64,000 bases of DNA. Source: Quercus robur (lineage: Eukaryota > Streptophyta > Magnoliopsida > Fagales > Fagaceae). The stretch lies in assembly GCF_932294415.1 (NCBI RefSeq), contig NC_065539.1:50735501-50799500 (forward strand), written 5' to 3'. Under the pieces are notes generated by a model that made no database searches, was not told the origin of the DNA, and worked only from the letters and a program-made list of their open reading frames with translations. Both the position numbers and the translations under genes were made by a program. This document shows, piece by piece, positions 36,326 through 47,508 of the stretch. Each line of letters starts with the position of its first letter. Position 1 is the stretch's first letter.

Positions 36326-36899
36326 TGATGAGGATAAAAGGAGAGCCTAGCCACACGGAACATAAAACTGACGGTTTAGTGCAATCCTTCGGACATAGCA
36401 GACGGTGTTATAGCTGACGGTCATAGGATCAGCTGTCTCCGAGAGTGACGGCATTACTGGATGACGCCCAAAAAGCTGAAGGAAGTAAATTAAGGCTGAC
36501 GGACCGAGCATAAGTTTACTTGCTACCCACGCTAGATAATATTCGAGGGATCCCTATAAGGAAAAGATCCCTAAAAATACGCTCAAGAGGACTCCTATAA
36601 GGAAAAGACTTCTACTCCAAGGGAAAGAGGGGTAACCCTCGCTACTATAAAAACCTGAGCACCCTCGTGACCCAAGGTACGCATAATTTACCCTCTCTAA
36701 CACTTTAGAGCAGTGAGAATAGTTCTAACTTGACCTTCGGAGGGTGTTTGGCCGGTACCACACCGGTACTCTCTGCTAGGTTATTCCTTTTCGTTGTGCA
36801 GGTGCCATTTGCGACGTACGAGGGACGTGTAACTCACTGGTGGTATTATTTTCGGCATCATCAGTTGACTCACTGGTGGTATTATTTTCGGCATCATCA
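36326..36899 (+). repeat. 3' LTR of Tat element 2 (574 bp)
   Basis: TGATGAGGATAAAAGG...CATCATCA, followed by TCTAT. About 13 substitutions from the 5' LTR. It retains all four TGACGG words and the two 36-bp terminal units. Confidence 0.92.
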
Positions 36900-36904
36900 T
36901 CTAT

Positions 36905-37105
36905 CGTGGAACTATACTACTTAATTAATTACAATATTTACACGTGAATATTTCAATAAAATAAATTGTGTATTGTTGAGCATTTATGTATATCAAATTG
37001 TCAATATAAGGCAGAGCCCGAGGCATTCTTCCAATGTGGAAAGCAAAGATGAAAATAAGGCTATTTATAATTGTTAGATATGTGTGTATGTAAATTTCAG
37101 AAATG

Positions 37106-37137
<32 letters not shown>

Positions 37138-37449
37138 CCATAACACTTTTACTACAAATTTTAAGTGGTAAGTTGTTATTGGTTGTAACAGGTAGGCCAA
37201 AATGTAATTTCAATTGTAAGTTTGACTTAGGACCAATGGTAACTTACCACTTATTATTTATTGTGAAATTGTTATGAAAATGTTGTAGACGTAATACTTT
37301 TTTGTAAATTTAGATTGAAGCAATCTATGGTGGTTGAATAGAGTATATTGTTAACCTTATGGTAGAATTAGGAAGAAGTTCTGTAGTGAATTGCAGACTT
37401 TACTTGAGGGCTTGAGGGCATCAATGAGCCTTGTGTTTGTCTTGGGACT
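36905..37449. other. AT-rich spacer after Tat element 2
   Basis: Holds a (TA)n run at about 37109-37137 and words repeated in inverted sense around it (GGTAAGTTGTTATTGGTTGTAA, then ACCAATGGTAACTTACCAC, about 37168-37254), which suggests a small decayed hairpin element. No coding region supported. Confidence 0.4.
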
Positions 37450-39740
37450 TACATAAACATAACCATTCACATATGTTTAATTGTTTATATAAGTTACACT
37501 GTGTTTCATAACGTGAATAACATATTTGAGATAGAAAATGTCTAGGAAAATGATCATTGATGTTTATTTGATTATTTTTTCTTATACTAAGACAAATATC
37601 CCAAATACGTATACCAGCAGGTGAGCGTCATTAATATTTCCGTAAAGCCAAGTATTATATTATGCATTGCTCCCCAGAACATTATCTCCCAAGTTTTCAA
37701 GCGTATCATAAGTCTTATCTTGCCATATGCAATTGGTTTTAATTAGTTTTTCAAGCATTTATTTTATAAGTTTACAGTTATTTTTATTTGATTATGAATT
37801 ACAGTAATTTTTGTTTTAAATATTTTTGAAAAAAATTTATCTTTAACCTTTTTTTTAGAAACAAATGCACACATAAACACATAAGGGAGAGGGAAAGGGG
37901 TTCTAACATAAAGACACACTACAATTTTACTCAAAAACCTTGGTAAGTTTTAATAATCTTTAACTAAATTTGCGGTTTTTTACTGTTGTTATTAATAAAT
38001 TTTACTTCGCGAGATATAAAAAATGAAAAACATAAACTTCACCATAAACATGCTTACATAAGTGTCGTGTCTCTTGTTGAGGTGAAAATTATGGCTGTGG
38101 TAGTAGACTTCTTGATAATCATACTTAATTCTCTTATTTTATCCTCAGAAGAATCTTCCAAATTGTTCTACAAGCGAGTATCTTGAATTTTTTTGTAATT
38201 TTTGTAAATTTTTTTTTCTAGTGCTACATTATGCATTATTACCAATAATATTTGAATTCAAATCTCATGTCTTAGTCTAATTTTGCCAAAATACTATTGA
38301 TTTTCATTGCTATTATAAAAACTTTATGTTATGTACTTATATTATTTTTTTTCTAGATGTTTAAAAAAAAATGATATTTAAATTAATTCATGATTACATT
38401 AGTATGAAAATTTACCCTTTTTTTAAGAAAAAAGTATGAAAATTTGCTTCATATGTAATAGTACATGAAAAAAAAAAAACCATTATACATATATAAGCTT
38501 GTATTGTTACAATGTACAGAACACTGAAGATGTTATTGGCAACTAACACTGACGAGATTCTTAACAAAATTAAAGTTCATTTAAATGCAGTTGTGTTAGA
38601 ATTTAAAGTACTGTTGAGTATCCAATCAGGATCAGTTTTGTTCTTCGATATACAATTCAAATGTATCTAGAAGTAAATGACAATTTAAAACCTTTTTTTT
38701 TAAAAAAAAGTCTTTGTTTCATTTACTAATTTTTCTTTATGCATGATTTGCAATGAGTTTCAAATCGAAAGTTTTTAAGCATATCTTAATTTTATCTTGT
38801 CAGAAATACAATTGGCTGTTAATTTATTTTTTCAAAATTTTATTTTTATTTTGCAAGTCACCTTTTTATTTTTTTCAAATGTTTTAGAATATATAATTAA
38901 AAATTTTCTTCATGATTATTTTAAGCATGACTACTTTACATGCAATAGGATATAAATAACATAAACATCATCATTTACATATGTTTATATAAGTGTCAAA
39001 AAAATTTATAAATGGGAATGTAATAGTTGTGATAGGAACTATTTTGATATAAAACTATGCTTGTTTAATTCTGCCTCACACTAATCTTAGAAAAACTTAC
39101 AATTTTCTTTACGAACAAGTGAGTGTTTTTAAAAAAAAAAAAGTGAGTGTTTTAAAAGTTAATTATACGAAGATTTTTTTTCCCGATTTTTCAGTTTTTT
39201 TTATAGTGATGCATTATTCCTGGTTTCCAAGAAATTTTATATTCAATTGTTAAGCATGCTATAAGTCTGTTATTGCTAAAATACAGTTGACATTGAATTT
39301 CTTAATTCAAACTTTTATTTTATGAGCTTACAATTGTTTTTATTAATTTTTATTTTGCATGTAAGTACTTTTTATTTCAAAATTTTTTGCAAAATAATAT
39401 TTACATCAATTGGTACTATGAAAATTTACTTCGCAAATAATTAGACATGAAAAACATAAATATCACCAAAATCATATGTTTATATAAGTCCCGCATACAC
39501 TTGTTAATGCGAAAGTAATAGTCGTGATAAGGAGAGGTCTTGATGAAAGTTCATGTTTGATCAAATCTTTCTTTTAAATCCTCTTGAATCTTGTAAATCA
39601 TTCTACAAGTAGGTGAGTGTTTTGAATATTTCTACAAAGACTTTTATTTTATTTTTCTAGTCATGCATTATGCATTATTTCCAATCAATTTTATATTCAA
39701 AACTTTTAAACATGTACTAGTCTTATCTTGCCCACGCCCC
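37450..39740. repeat. Degenerate tandem array of about 460-570 bp units (part 1)
   Basis: The landmark TGCATTATT(A/C)CCAA or a close variant recurs at about 37663, 38232, 38740, 39210 and 39671. Other landmarks recur in the same order: TCTTATCTTGCC, ACAATTG(G/T), ATGAAAA(C)ATAAA, CATATGTTTATATAAGT and TTCTACAAG(C/T)AGGTGAG. The units are highly diverged and very AT-rich, with no coding potential. The array is cut at about 39740 by the LINEs and continues at 49601. Confidence 0.65.
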
Positions 39741-39929
39741 CTCAAAAATTTTATTTTATTTTATTTTTTTTTTGAGAAGAAACGATAGTAAACTTTATTC
39801 ATTCAATATCATGGTATACAATGGAAAAAGAGAAAAGAGGGTCAAAATAATGGCCTTCTCATTCTCTTTTGCAAGTTGCAACACTAGCAATAGCTAGAGC
39901 AACACAATTACATCTTAAAAGAAACTAAA

Positions 39930-39960
<31 letters not shown>

Positions 39961-40911
39961 CTAACAAATTGTTCGCAAATCAGCTTAATATCCTTCAAGA
40001 TCTAACCAACCACTTCCAAAGAATACAATCTAATCTTGATTGCATTGACCTCCATGAACTCCATAGTGTAAGGTAGTGTAGGTAGAAGTACAATAACATA
40101 GACTTCTAAGATCAATTTATTTAACTTCTAAAAACACCTAAACATGCATGACCGGCTTGAAAGAATTCCAATAAGGAGCATGAAGCCAAATGACTTGTGC
40201 AAAGGAACAATCTCGCAACAAGTGTATACATGATTCAGTTGGATTAGAGATTGAAGCCATGTTGTCCTTGGAAGCATCGTCAATGGTTGTCAATTTTTTT
40301 TTTACTCTTTTTTTTTTTTTTAATTGGATTTGAAAGGCTGAGAATTTTCATGGAAGAGAAGGGGGGGATTGAGTACCAACCCCAGTTAGAGGAAAGAAAG
40401 AATGGGTATCAGATGGATCAATGGCTTGTTTTTTCTGATGTGGATGCAGTTCTACAAAGTGATTGGGATCATGATTTTCAACATGCCGCTTGGAGCTCAA
40501 CACCTTCAGACTGGGAGACTGATTTGAATTCAAAACCATATCATCTCGAATAATACACTTCCAACTGCGTAAAGAGTGTTTTGTCAAGTCTAAGTTCTCG
40601 GTACATTCAAATGATGTTGTGCTCATCTCAATATCTTCCCTAACTTTAGAGTGAATCTCTCCAGGCTTTTCGAAATTCTCTTCGGTTAGGTTCATGCCAG
40701 AAGGCTTAAGTTGGCTAGACTTTGAGTTTGAAGAGGAGTCTATCAGGACCCCCCTATGAATTTCGATTTTATCTCCAATTTCCAACTTGCTAGTAGATTC
40801 ACCCTTATCTCTCCCTTTCAAATTCAAATCAGAATCTGACTTAGAGATTAAACTGGATCTCAAGTTTGCCTCATCTCTTTGAGAATTCAAAATCTGATTC
40901 GGACTAGGAAT

Positions 40912-41843
40912 TAGGGCTGTAAATGACCAAGCCGATCTTGAACAACTCGGGCTCGGCTCGATAAAAAGCTTGTTCATGTTTGTTTGTTTATAAATAAGCC
41001 AAGCTAAAACCTTAGTCTTAGGCTCGTTTAATAAACAAGCCAAGTCCAAGCAAAAAAATTTGTTCATGAACAAGCTCGTGAGCTATTAGGCTTAATACAT
41101 AACAATTCAAGCATAACGTTTCAAGTTTATAAGTTTATATGTGTTAGCTAAATATACTCATTATACATATCTTAAAAATGACATGGCCAATATGAGACCA
41201 CTACCTATATTACCTTAATTTTTTCCTTCCCTTTAAATTGATCAAGAACTACTTTAGACTATAATTACATTTAAAAATAAATAAATAATTAAGTAGGCCA
41301 CATATGATTTTTCCCTATCAATCATCTAAAGTAAGATGTTAATATTTTCTTATTCATAATAGTTACAAACATGTATTTTTCTAGTCCTCCACCATCTACG
41401 TGAATGTAAAAATTGTATTTTGAACAATTATTGAAGCTGTAGACAAAGAATGAATTTAATTATGTAAATTATTAATTTGAATAATAGCTAATCATAAGTA
41501 AGACTAGATGCATGATAAAATGAGTATACTATTTTCTTTTTCTTTTTTCTTAATTTTAGAGATTTAAGCATTTAATAATGTAATTTTTTTAGATTTCAAG
41601 CTCAAAAACTTGACTTAAGCTCGAGTTTGGGCTTGATATTAAACTTGAGTTTGACTTGACTAATTAATCAGGCCAAACTAAGCCAAGTCAAGCTCAAGCT
41701 TTTTGGCTTTCCCACAAACTCAAGCTCAAACACTATTTTTAGGCTTGTCACAAGCTCAAGCCAAGCTCGAGCTTTTGATTTTTCCTGATGAGCCAAGCTT
41801 GAACATGCATTACTTGACAAAGCTTGGCTTGTTTACAGCCCTA
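40912..41843. mobile_element. Non-autonomous hAT element, 932 bp, inside LINE B
   Basis: Terminal inverted repeats TAGGGCTGTAAA / TTTACAGCCCTA and an exact 8-bp target duplication CTAGGAAT (40904-40911 and 41844-41851) define a hAT-superfamily element. The subterminal regions are packed with AGCTTG/CAAGCT and AAGCC.AGC words in both orientations, as is usual for transposase-binding subterminal repeats. No transposase is encoded. Confidence 0.93.
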
Positions 41844-41915
41844 CTAGGAATCCTAACCATTTCTTGCTCCAAAAAAATTCAAATTACCTTCAGGGGGCAT
41901 AGCTGGCTCTACTGG

Positions 41916-42118
41916 GAGAAATTATATAGTCCTTTGATGGACCACGTCACTTGTTCACCATTCCATTAAAAGAATCCCACTTGTTTAAAATTGTTGAGTA
42001 AGTAATCAGTTTCTGTTTTAAAAAAAATTTCTAACTCAACAATTTTAAATAGGTGTGAGTCTTTTAGTGGAATGGTGGACCACGTCACTTGTCCACTACG
42101 TGGACCTTATAATTTCTC
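41916..42118. mobile_element. Mutator-type MITE, 203 bp, inside LINE B
   Basis: Nearly the whole element is one long inverted repeat of about 85-90 bp arms (GAGAAATTATA...TATAATTTCTC) with a short centre. An exact 9-bp target duplication CTCTACTGG (41907-41915 and 42119-42127) points to the Mutator superfamily. Non-coding. Confidence 0.93.
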
Positions 42119-43334
42119 CTCTACTGGGTAGTTGGTCTCAACCATTAGTGGTAATTCAGTCGATATATGTCGGTGATGCAAGGATTCACTAGGTTCCTCA
42201 GCCACTGAATGGACACCATCATCATCCTCTGCTCTTGTTTCTGACTGATCATGACCTGGGTCAGTTTTTTGCAGTCCCTTTGGAGCCGTAGAACGAAGCC
42301 AAGGTCCGAAATGAAAATCCTCATCATTGGAAGAGAAATGTCCAATTTTCAATTGAGGACATTCTCGATCTTGATGACCCAAAATTCCACAACGATAACA
42401 AAAGATAGGAAGCCTTTCATATTTAAAAACAACCCATTCAGCCTCTGAATCTTCAGTCTGTATCATTTTACCACGCATAAGCGGTTTGGTAATATCAATA
42501 TTCACTCTAATCTGAAGAAAGGGTCCCCAAGCAACTCCACTCTTGGGAGCGTCAACAGTGATAAGCTCACCCACCTCATTGGCTATCTTAGCCCCCACTT
42601 CTCTGCTCATACTCTTAATAGGAATATTAAAGATACGAATCCAAAAAGCAGAATGAGTAAATGTGACCTTGGCTGGACTGACATCCCCAGAAAACCTTTT
42701 CATCAAAATAAGTGTTTTATCAAAGGACCAAGGGCCTTTGTAAAAAACGACCTCTAGGTGTTCTTCTGAAACAAAAATAGCAAGAAGTAAATTTTGTCCA
42801 ACCTCTTTGGTGTTGACCCCGTGAGATGCACGCCAAAGATTCGCACATGTTGACTTGAAGGCATCCTTGTTGAAGTCTTTGTTAGTTTGCAATTTAAACA
42901 AAATGCTAAACTTAGCCTGCTGTTTGGAAACAGCTACATCATGGGACTCCACAGCCAATACTCCTCTTTCTTCTTCACAAACTTGAAACGTTTCCAAAGT
43001 TCTTCCAAGGTTGCATCCATACTGCCAGTAGAGAGAGATAGGAAAGGGTAAAAGAGTAAAAAAAAAAAAAATTAGAAGAAATTGGAGGTAAAAAACCCCC
43101 GACCCTTACTGCAATCTGATAGGAATCAGATCAGAAGGGTTGAGAACTCACAAAGGAGTGAGTGTGTATCTTCCACTGCCAAAGACTACGATGAGCCAAA
43201 GAGAGGGAAGTTGAAATGTTAAGATAGTTAATGACACGAAATGAAAAAAGAAGATTACAAAATATAGAAATTTTTTTGCACGGACCCTCAATTTTTTTTT
43301 TTTTTTTTTTGGGTTAAAAGGAACCATGTCATTA

Positions 43335-46300
43335 TCAAACCAAAACAACAGAAGTATTGGCAGAGCGCCTTAGATTGTACAGACCCTGTGCATCAGAACT
43401 TAGAATATTACATAGTTCAACAGAGTCAGGATTTTCTAATATAACAAAATCAAAAGGGGAAGAACAGCCTTCCTTAGCTAGCTTGTCTGCCACTCTGTTA
43501 GCTTCTCTGAAGACATGGTTGACCTTGAAGTGCTGGAGACGACTAAGGAGGAACCTGCAGTCATTTAAGAGGGGGGAATAAGCTCTATTAGAGTTGTTAT
43601 TTGAAAGTACAAGCTGCACAATAACCTTAGCATCAAGCTCCACAGCAAGATGGGTTATTCCCAGTTGGTCTGCTAAAATGAGACCATCTTTGAGAGCCCA
43701 AAATTCAGCTATGATGCTTGTTGCAACCCCAACTCTTCTTTTATAACCTTTAACCCAGTTGCCATTACAGTTGCGAATTACACCACCCTCTCCCGCTTTG
43801 CCCAGGTTCCCTAAGGATGCTCCATCTGAATTTAACTTAAATCATCCCTCCTTTGGTTTATTCCAACGTATTAGGTTGGTGGAGCAAGGCTTGGGAATGC
43901 GTACTTTGCTCACACAGAAGTGATACTCCATGGCTTGTTGAATGCAGGATTTGTGGAGGCAAAAATTCAGAGGGGTGTTTTCAAAAACCACCCGATTTCT
44001 ATGTTTCCAAAGGCCCTAAATGGCGAAAAAAAATTGTGTGCTCCATGGCAGTCCATTAGCCTTCAACTGGTTGCTGTCAAGGCAATTCTTTTTTAACCAT
44101 TCTGCCAAGTTCAGATGGCTTAAATTAAGAAGAGAGAGAGGAGTTTTGATTGCTTGCCAAAAGGAGACAGCAAAGGGGCAATCTCTCAAAAGATGCAGTA
44201 TAGTTTCCTTTTGGTTATTACATAAAGGACAGGTAGTATCACAATCAATACCACGTGCAGCAACCACTTGCCTTACTGGAACACTATTGTGGTGACATAA
44301 CCAAAGGAAAGAGCTTATTTTTGGCCATATGTCTAACTTCCAAACCTAGTTACCCATAAAAACTTGGGGGTTATTTTCTGCAGTAAAGTTAGACGCATAT
44401 GCCGATGTCATATTAAACTCACCATCATGGGAAGACTTCCACAACAAAGAATCCTTCCTCTCACCATATATTTGCATAAGTGTGGCATAAATCTTGTCTT
44501 TTACCTCATTCGGTAGATCAAAAGATATAAAATCCCATCTCCAATTCCCATCTTGGAACATATCATCTATAGTCAATTTAGCTTCACCTTGGGTGAGGGG
44601 GCCTTCAACCAAGCTTCTTAGTGAGTTGCCTTTAATCCATTTATCCCCCCAAAAATTTAGCTTAGAATTTTTTCCTGCACTCCAACACACTCCCTTTTCA
44701 AAAATGGGAAAGCCTTTTTTAATTGCAGACCAGCAAGGAGAGCATGGTAACTTGTCTGGGTCTTTTGAGTTTCTTCTTAAGCTTGAACAATATTTTTGCA
44801 AAATGACCCTTGCCCATAATGATTCTTTTTCCTGATATAGCCGCCAATTTAGTTTTGCTAGTAAGGCAATGTTCTCTGCCTTTGCCTCTTGGATCCCCAA
44901 ACCACCCTCCTCCTTTGATTTGATGATCTTGTTCCAACCAACCAAATGTAGCTTCCTCTTCTCTGGAGATGAGCCCCAAAGAAAATCCCTATTAATTTTA
45001 TCTAGTTTGTCACAGAGATGTGTTGGAAGAGCAGCCCCTTGCATAACATAATTGGGGATGACCGTCATGACTGATTTTACTAATACGGTTCTGCCCGCAA
45101 AAGACAAAAATTTGACTTTCCATCCAACCAGTTTAGAGATTACCCGCTCTGCCACAAAATTAAACTGTCTCCTGGTTGCCCCTTTGTGTCTCAAGGGAAA
45201 ACCCAAGTACCTCCCAATATTGGTGGTTTCATGAATCCCCAGATATTCACAAGCTTTGTCCTTAATATTGGATTGAACATTTGGCGAAAAATAAATCTGG
45301 AATTTTTCTAAACTAATCTTCTGCCCAGATTCTACACAAAACACATCTAGTACATCTTTAATGGCCTCACACCCTTCTTTACTCACCTTAGCAAACAACA
45401 TTAAGTCATCCGCAAAGAAAAGGTGTGAGATGGCAACATTGTCCCTAGAAGCTTTTATCGGAATCCACCTTTTGGCAACGCATTCCTTCTCAATGAGGGC
45501 CCCAAGGTATTCCATACAAAGGATGAACAAGTAGGGAGAGAGAGGATCCTCTTGCCTAATTCCTCTAGATGGCTTAAAGGAGTTCAACTTACTTCCATTG
45601 AAAAGAATTGAAATGCTAGTGGTGGTCACACAACTCATAATCAATTCAATCAAATTTTGGGGGAAGTGGAATGCTTTAAGAACTTTATGGATGAAACTCC
45701 ATTCGATTCGGTCATAAGCTTTGGCCAAATCCACTTTGATTGCCATGAACCCACCCTTTCCTTTTTTCTTGTCCAAGGAGTGAATTAATTCTTGTGCTAT
45801 GATGATATTATCTAGACCCCTTCTTCCCGGGACGAAGGCTGCTTGAACTAGGGAAATAAGTTTGTCCAAAAGTGGTCTGATTCGGCCTACTATAATTTTG
45901 GTGATCACTTTGTAGATTGTATTACATAGACTGATGGGCCTATAATTGTTGAGGCTCTCCGGGCTTTGAGTTTTTGGAATTAGAGAGATTAGGGTCTCAT
46001 TTAAATATTTAGGAACAGTCTTAGCTTTAAAACTATTACATACCTCCCTACACACTGAAGCCTTAACATCAGCCCAAAAATATTGGAAGAACCCAGCGTG
46101 AAGCCCATCAGCTCCCGGGGCTTTAAAAGGCTTCAAAGACCACAACCCAAGCTTTATTTCCTCCTCTGACACCGGTGCACAGAGGGAAACCCGATCACCT
46201 TCCAAGAGAAAGCAACAGGAAAAGTTTTCAATATCAGAGAGGCGATTCGATGATGAAAAGCTTGTATGGAAAAGATCTATATACCCCATTAAGATAACAT

Positions 46301-47474
46301 TTTTAACCTCCTCCTCTTCGGTCACCCATTCACCTAGGGAGTTTTTAATGCTCTTAATCCTGTTTCGATGTCTCCTAACCAGCGTGGACACATGAAAAAA
46401 GGACGTATTACGATCCCCATAGGCAGCCCAGTTAATGTGAGATTTAAGAGCCTAGTATTCCTCCTCTTGAAGCCTTATGTCAGCATATTCCTTAATCAGA
46501 TCTTGTTCTAATTGTACCAGGAATTGGTTTGGCCCATTTGAAAGTGCTTTTTGGGTTCCATTGATCCTGGCAAGTAGCCCCCTCTTCCTAGCAAACAAGT
46601 TACCAAACACTGTTTTATTCCAATTGGTGACCCTATTTGTGAATAACTTAATAGCAGAAGGAAGAATTGATTCCTGTTCCCAGGCACCTTTAACTACATC
46701 ATGAAAGTCAAGGTGATGCAGCCACATAGTTTGAAAGCGAAAAGGTCTGTTAATGGAGGCAGGAGGGGGCTTGGAGAGCTCTAAAAGAAAGGGGCAATGA
46801 TCCGAGAAAACCCTGGGGAGATGAGTAACAGAGGCCTCAGGGTAAAGGAGTCTCCAAGACGGATTAGCAAAACATCTATCAATAAGTTCCAGGATTAAGT
46901 CCGAAACTTATCTGAGATTGGACCATGTAAATTTAGGTCCTGAAAATCCTAAATCCAGGAGGCTGCAAGTATCCAGACACTCTTTAAAATCTAAAGCTCT
47001 ATTAAGATTTATACTCCTACCACCAAATTTATCTTCACTGCTAAGAACTTCATTAAAATCCCCCAGTAACAACCAGGGCATATTGTGCAACTGAGCAACT
47101 TGGGTTAAATTTTCCCATAGAATTTTCCTTTCAGCTATTCTAGGACTAGCATAAATAGGAGAAATAAGCCAAGTAAGGTCAGAATCACGTACCTTAACAG
47201 TGGCATGAATCTCCTGTTCGGTTGAGGACAGCACAAAGACATCCACTTCCTTTTTTTTCCACAGCAACCATAATCCTCCTGCATATCCAATGGTCTCTGT
47301 TACAAAGAAACCATCAAAAGGGAGATCCTCACAGATTCTAGCAACCCTATCACCTCCAACCCTAGTCTCAGTAATGAACATGATGGATGGAAAGTGGTTA
47401 ACAGCCATTTCAAAAACTCTCATCTTAAAATCCAAATTAAGAGCACCTCTACAGTTCCACAATAGAACATTCAT
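43335..47474 (-). pseudogene. LINE A ORF2 (endonuclease, reverse transcriptase, RNase H)
   Basis: Starts at the ATG at 47474 (MNVLLWNCRGALN). The APE-type endonuclease (ITETRVGG, WLLLGDFNEVL) is followed by the reverse transcriptase (LISLIPKTQ, NYRPISLCNTIYKV, FADDLMLFA), the zinc-RVT domain (CPLCNNQKETILHLLRDCPF) and a C-terminal RNase H (LNSDGAS, FREANRVADKLAKEG). All parts share one frame. About five in-frame stops occur, near 46908, 46452, 44346, 44016 and 43840. Four sit where the family has Trp (TGG to TAG/TGA) and one is probably CAA to TAA. No frameshift was seen. Catalytic residues of the RT box are kept. Confidence 0.88.
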
Positions 47475-47508
47475 TTGGGAGCAATTGTTATTTGGAATCT
47501 CCATTGGG

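Larger units (their letters stand above)
26430..36899 (+). mobile_element. Ty3/gypsy LTR retrotransposon, Tat lineage (element 2), about 10.47 kb, nearly whole
   Basis: LTRs at 26430-27034 (605 bp) and 36326-36899 (574 bp), exact TCTAT target duplication, primer-binding-type sequence TTGGCGCCGTTCGTGGGAA after the 5' LTR, polypurine tract AGAGTAGGGGGCAAC before the 3' LTR. Gag and a long Tat polyprotein lie on the plus strand (about 27091-32330), an antisense gene at about 33545-35848, and a 130-bp tandem array between them. The LTRs differ by about 13 substitutions over 574 aligned positions (about 2.3%) plus one 31-bp length difference, so element 2 is younger than element 1. The coding parts show only a handful of breaks (about three to five). 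Rich in TGACGG/CCGTCA. Confidence 0.94.
39741..43282 (-). mobile_element. LINE B (L1/RTE-like plant LINE), ORF1 largely present, most of ORF2 lost
   Basis: Minus strand. The ORF1 start (MDATLEELWKRF) is at 43020, followed by a DUF4283-type domain and a CCHC knuckle (CYRCGILGHQDRECP, near 42400). The C-terminal part (LRSWKCIIRDDMV, SSKRHVEN) lies at about 40911-40348, beyond two inserted elements. One frame change is near 42985. ORF2 is reduced to a possible start (MEILSL, 40350 region) that runs into an A-rich tract (about 40286-40320), then a zinc-RVT-like scrap (ESCIHLLRDCSFAQVIW, about 40230-40180) and a 3' end with A-tail at about 39745-39780. Flanks CACGCCCCCTCAAAAATTT (about 39732-39750) and CACGGACCCTCAA (43279-43291) look like a mutated target duplication. 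Non-functional. Confidence 0.75.
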
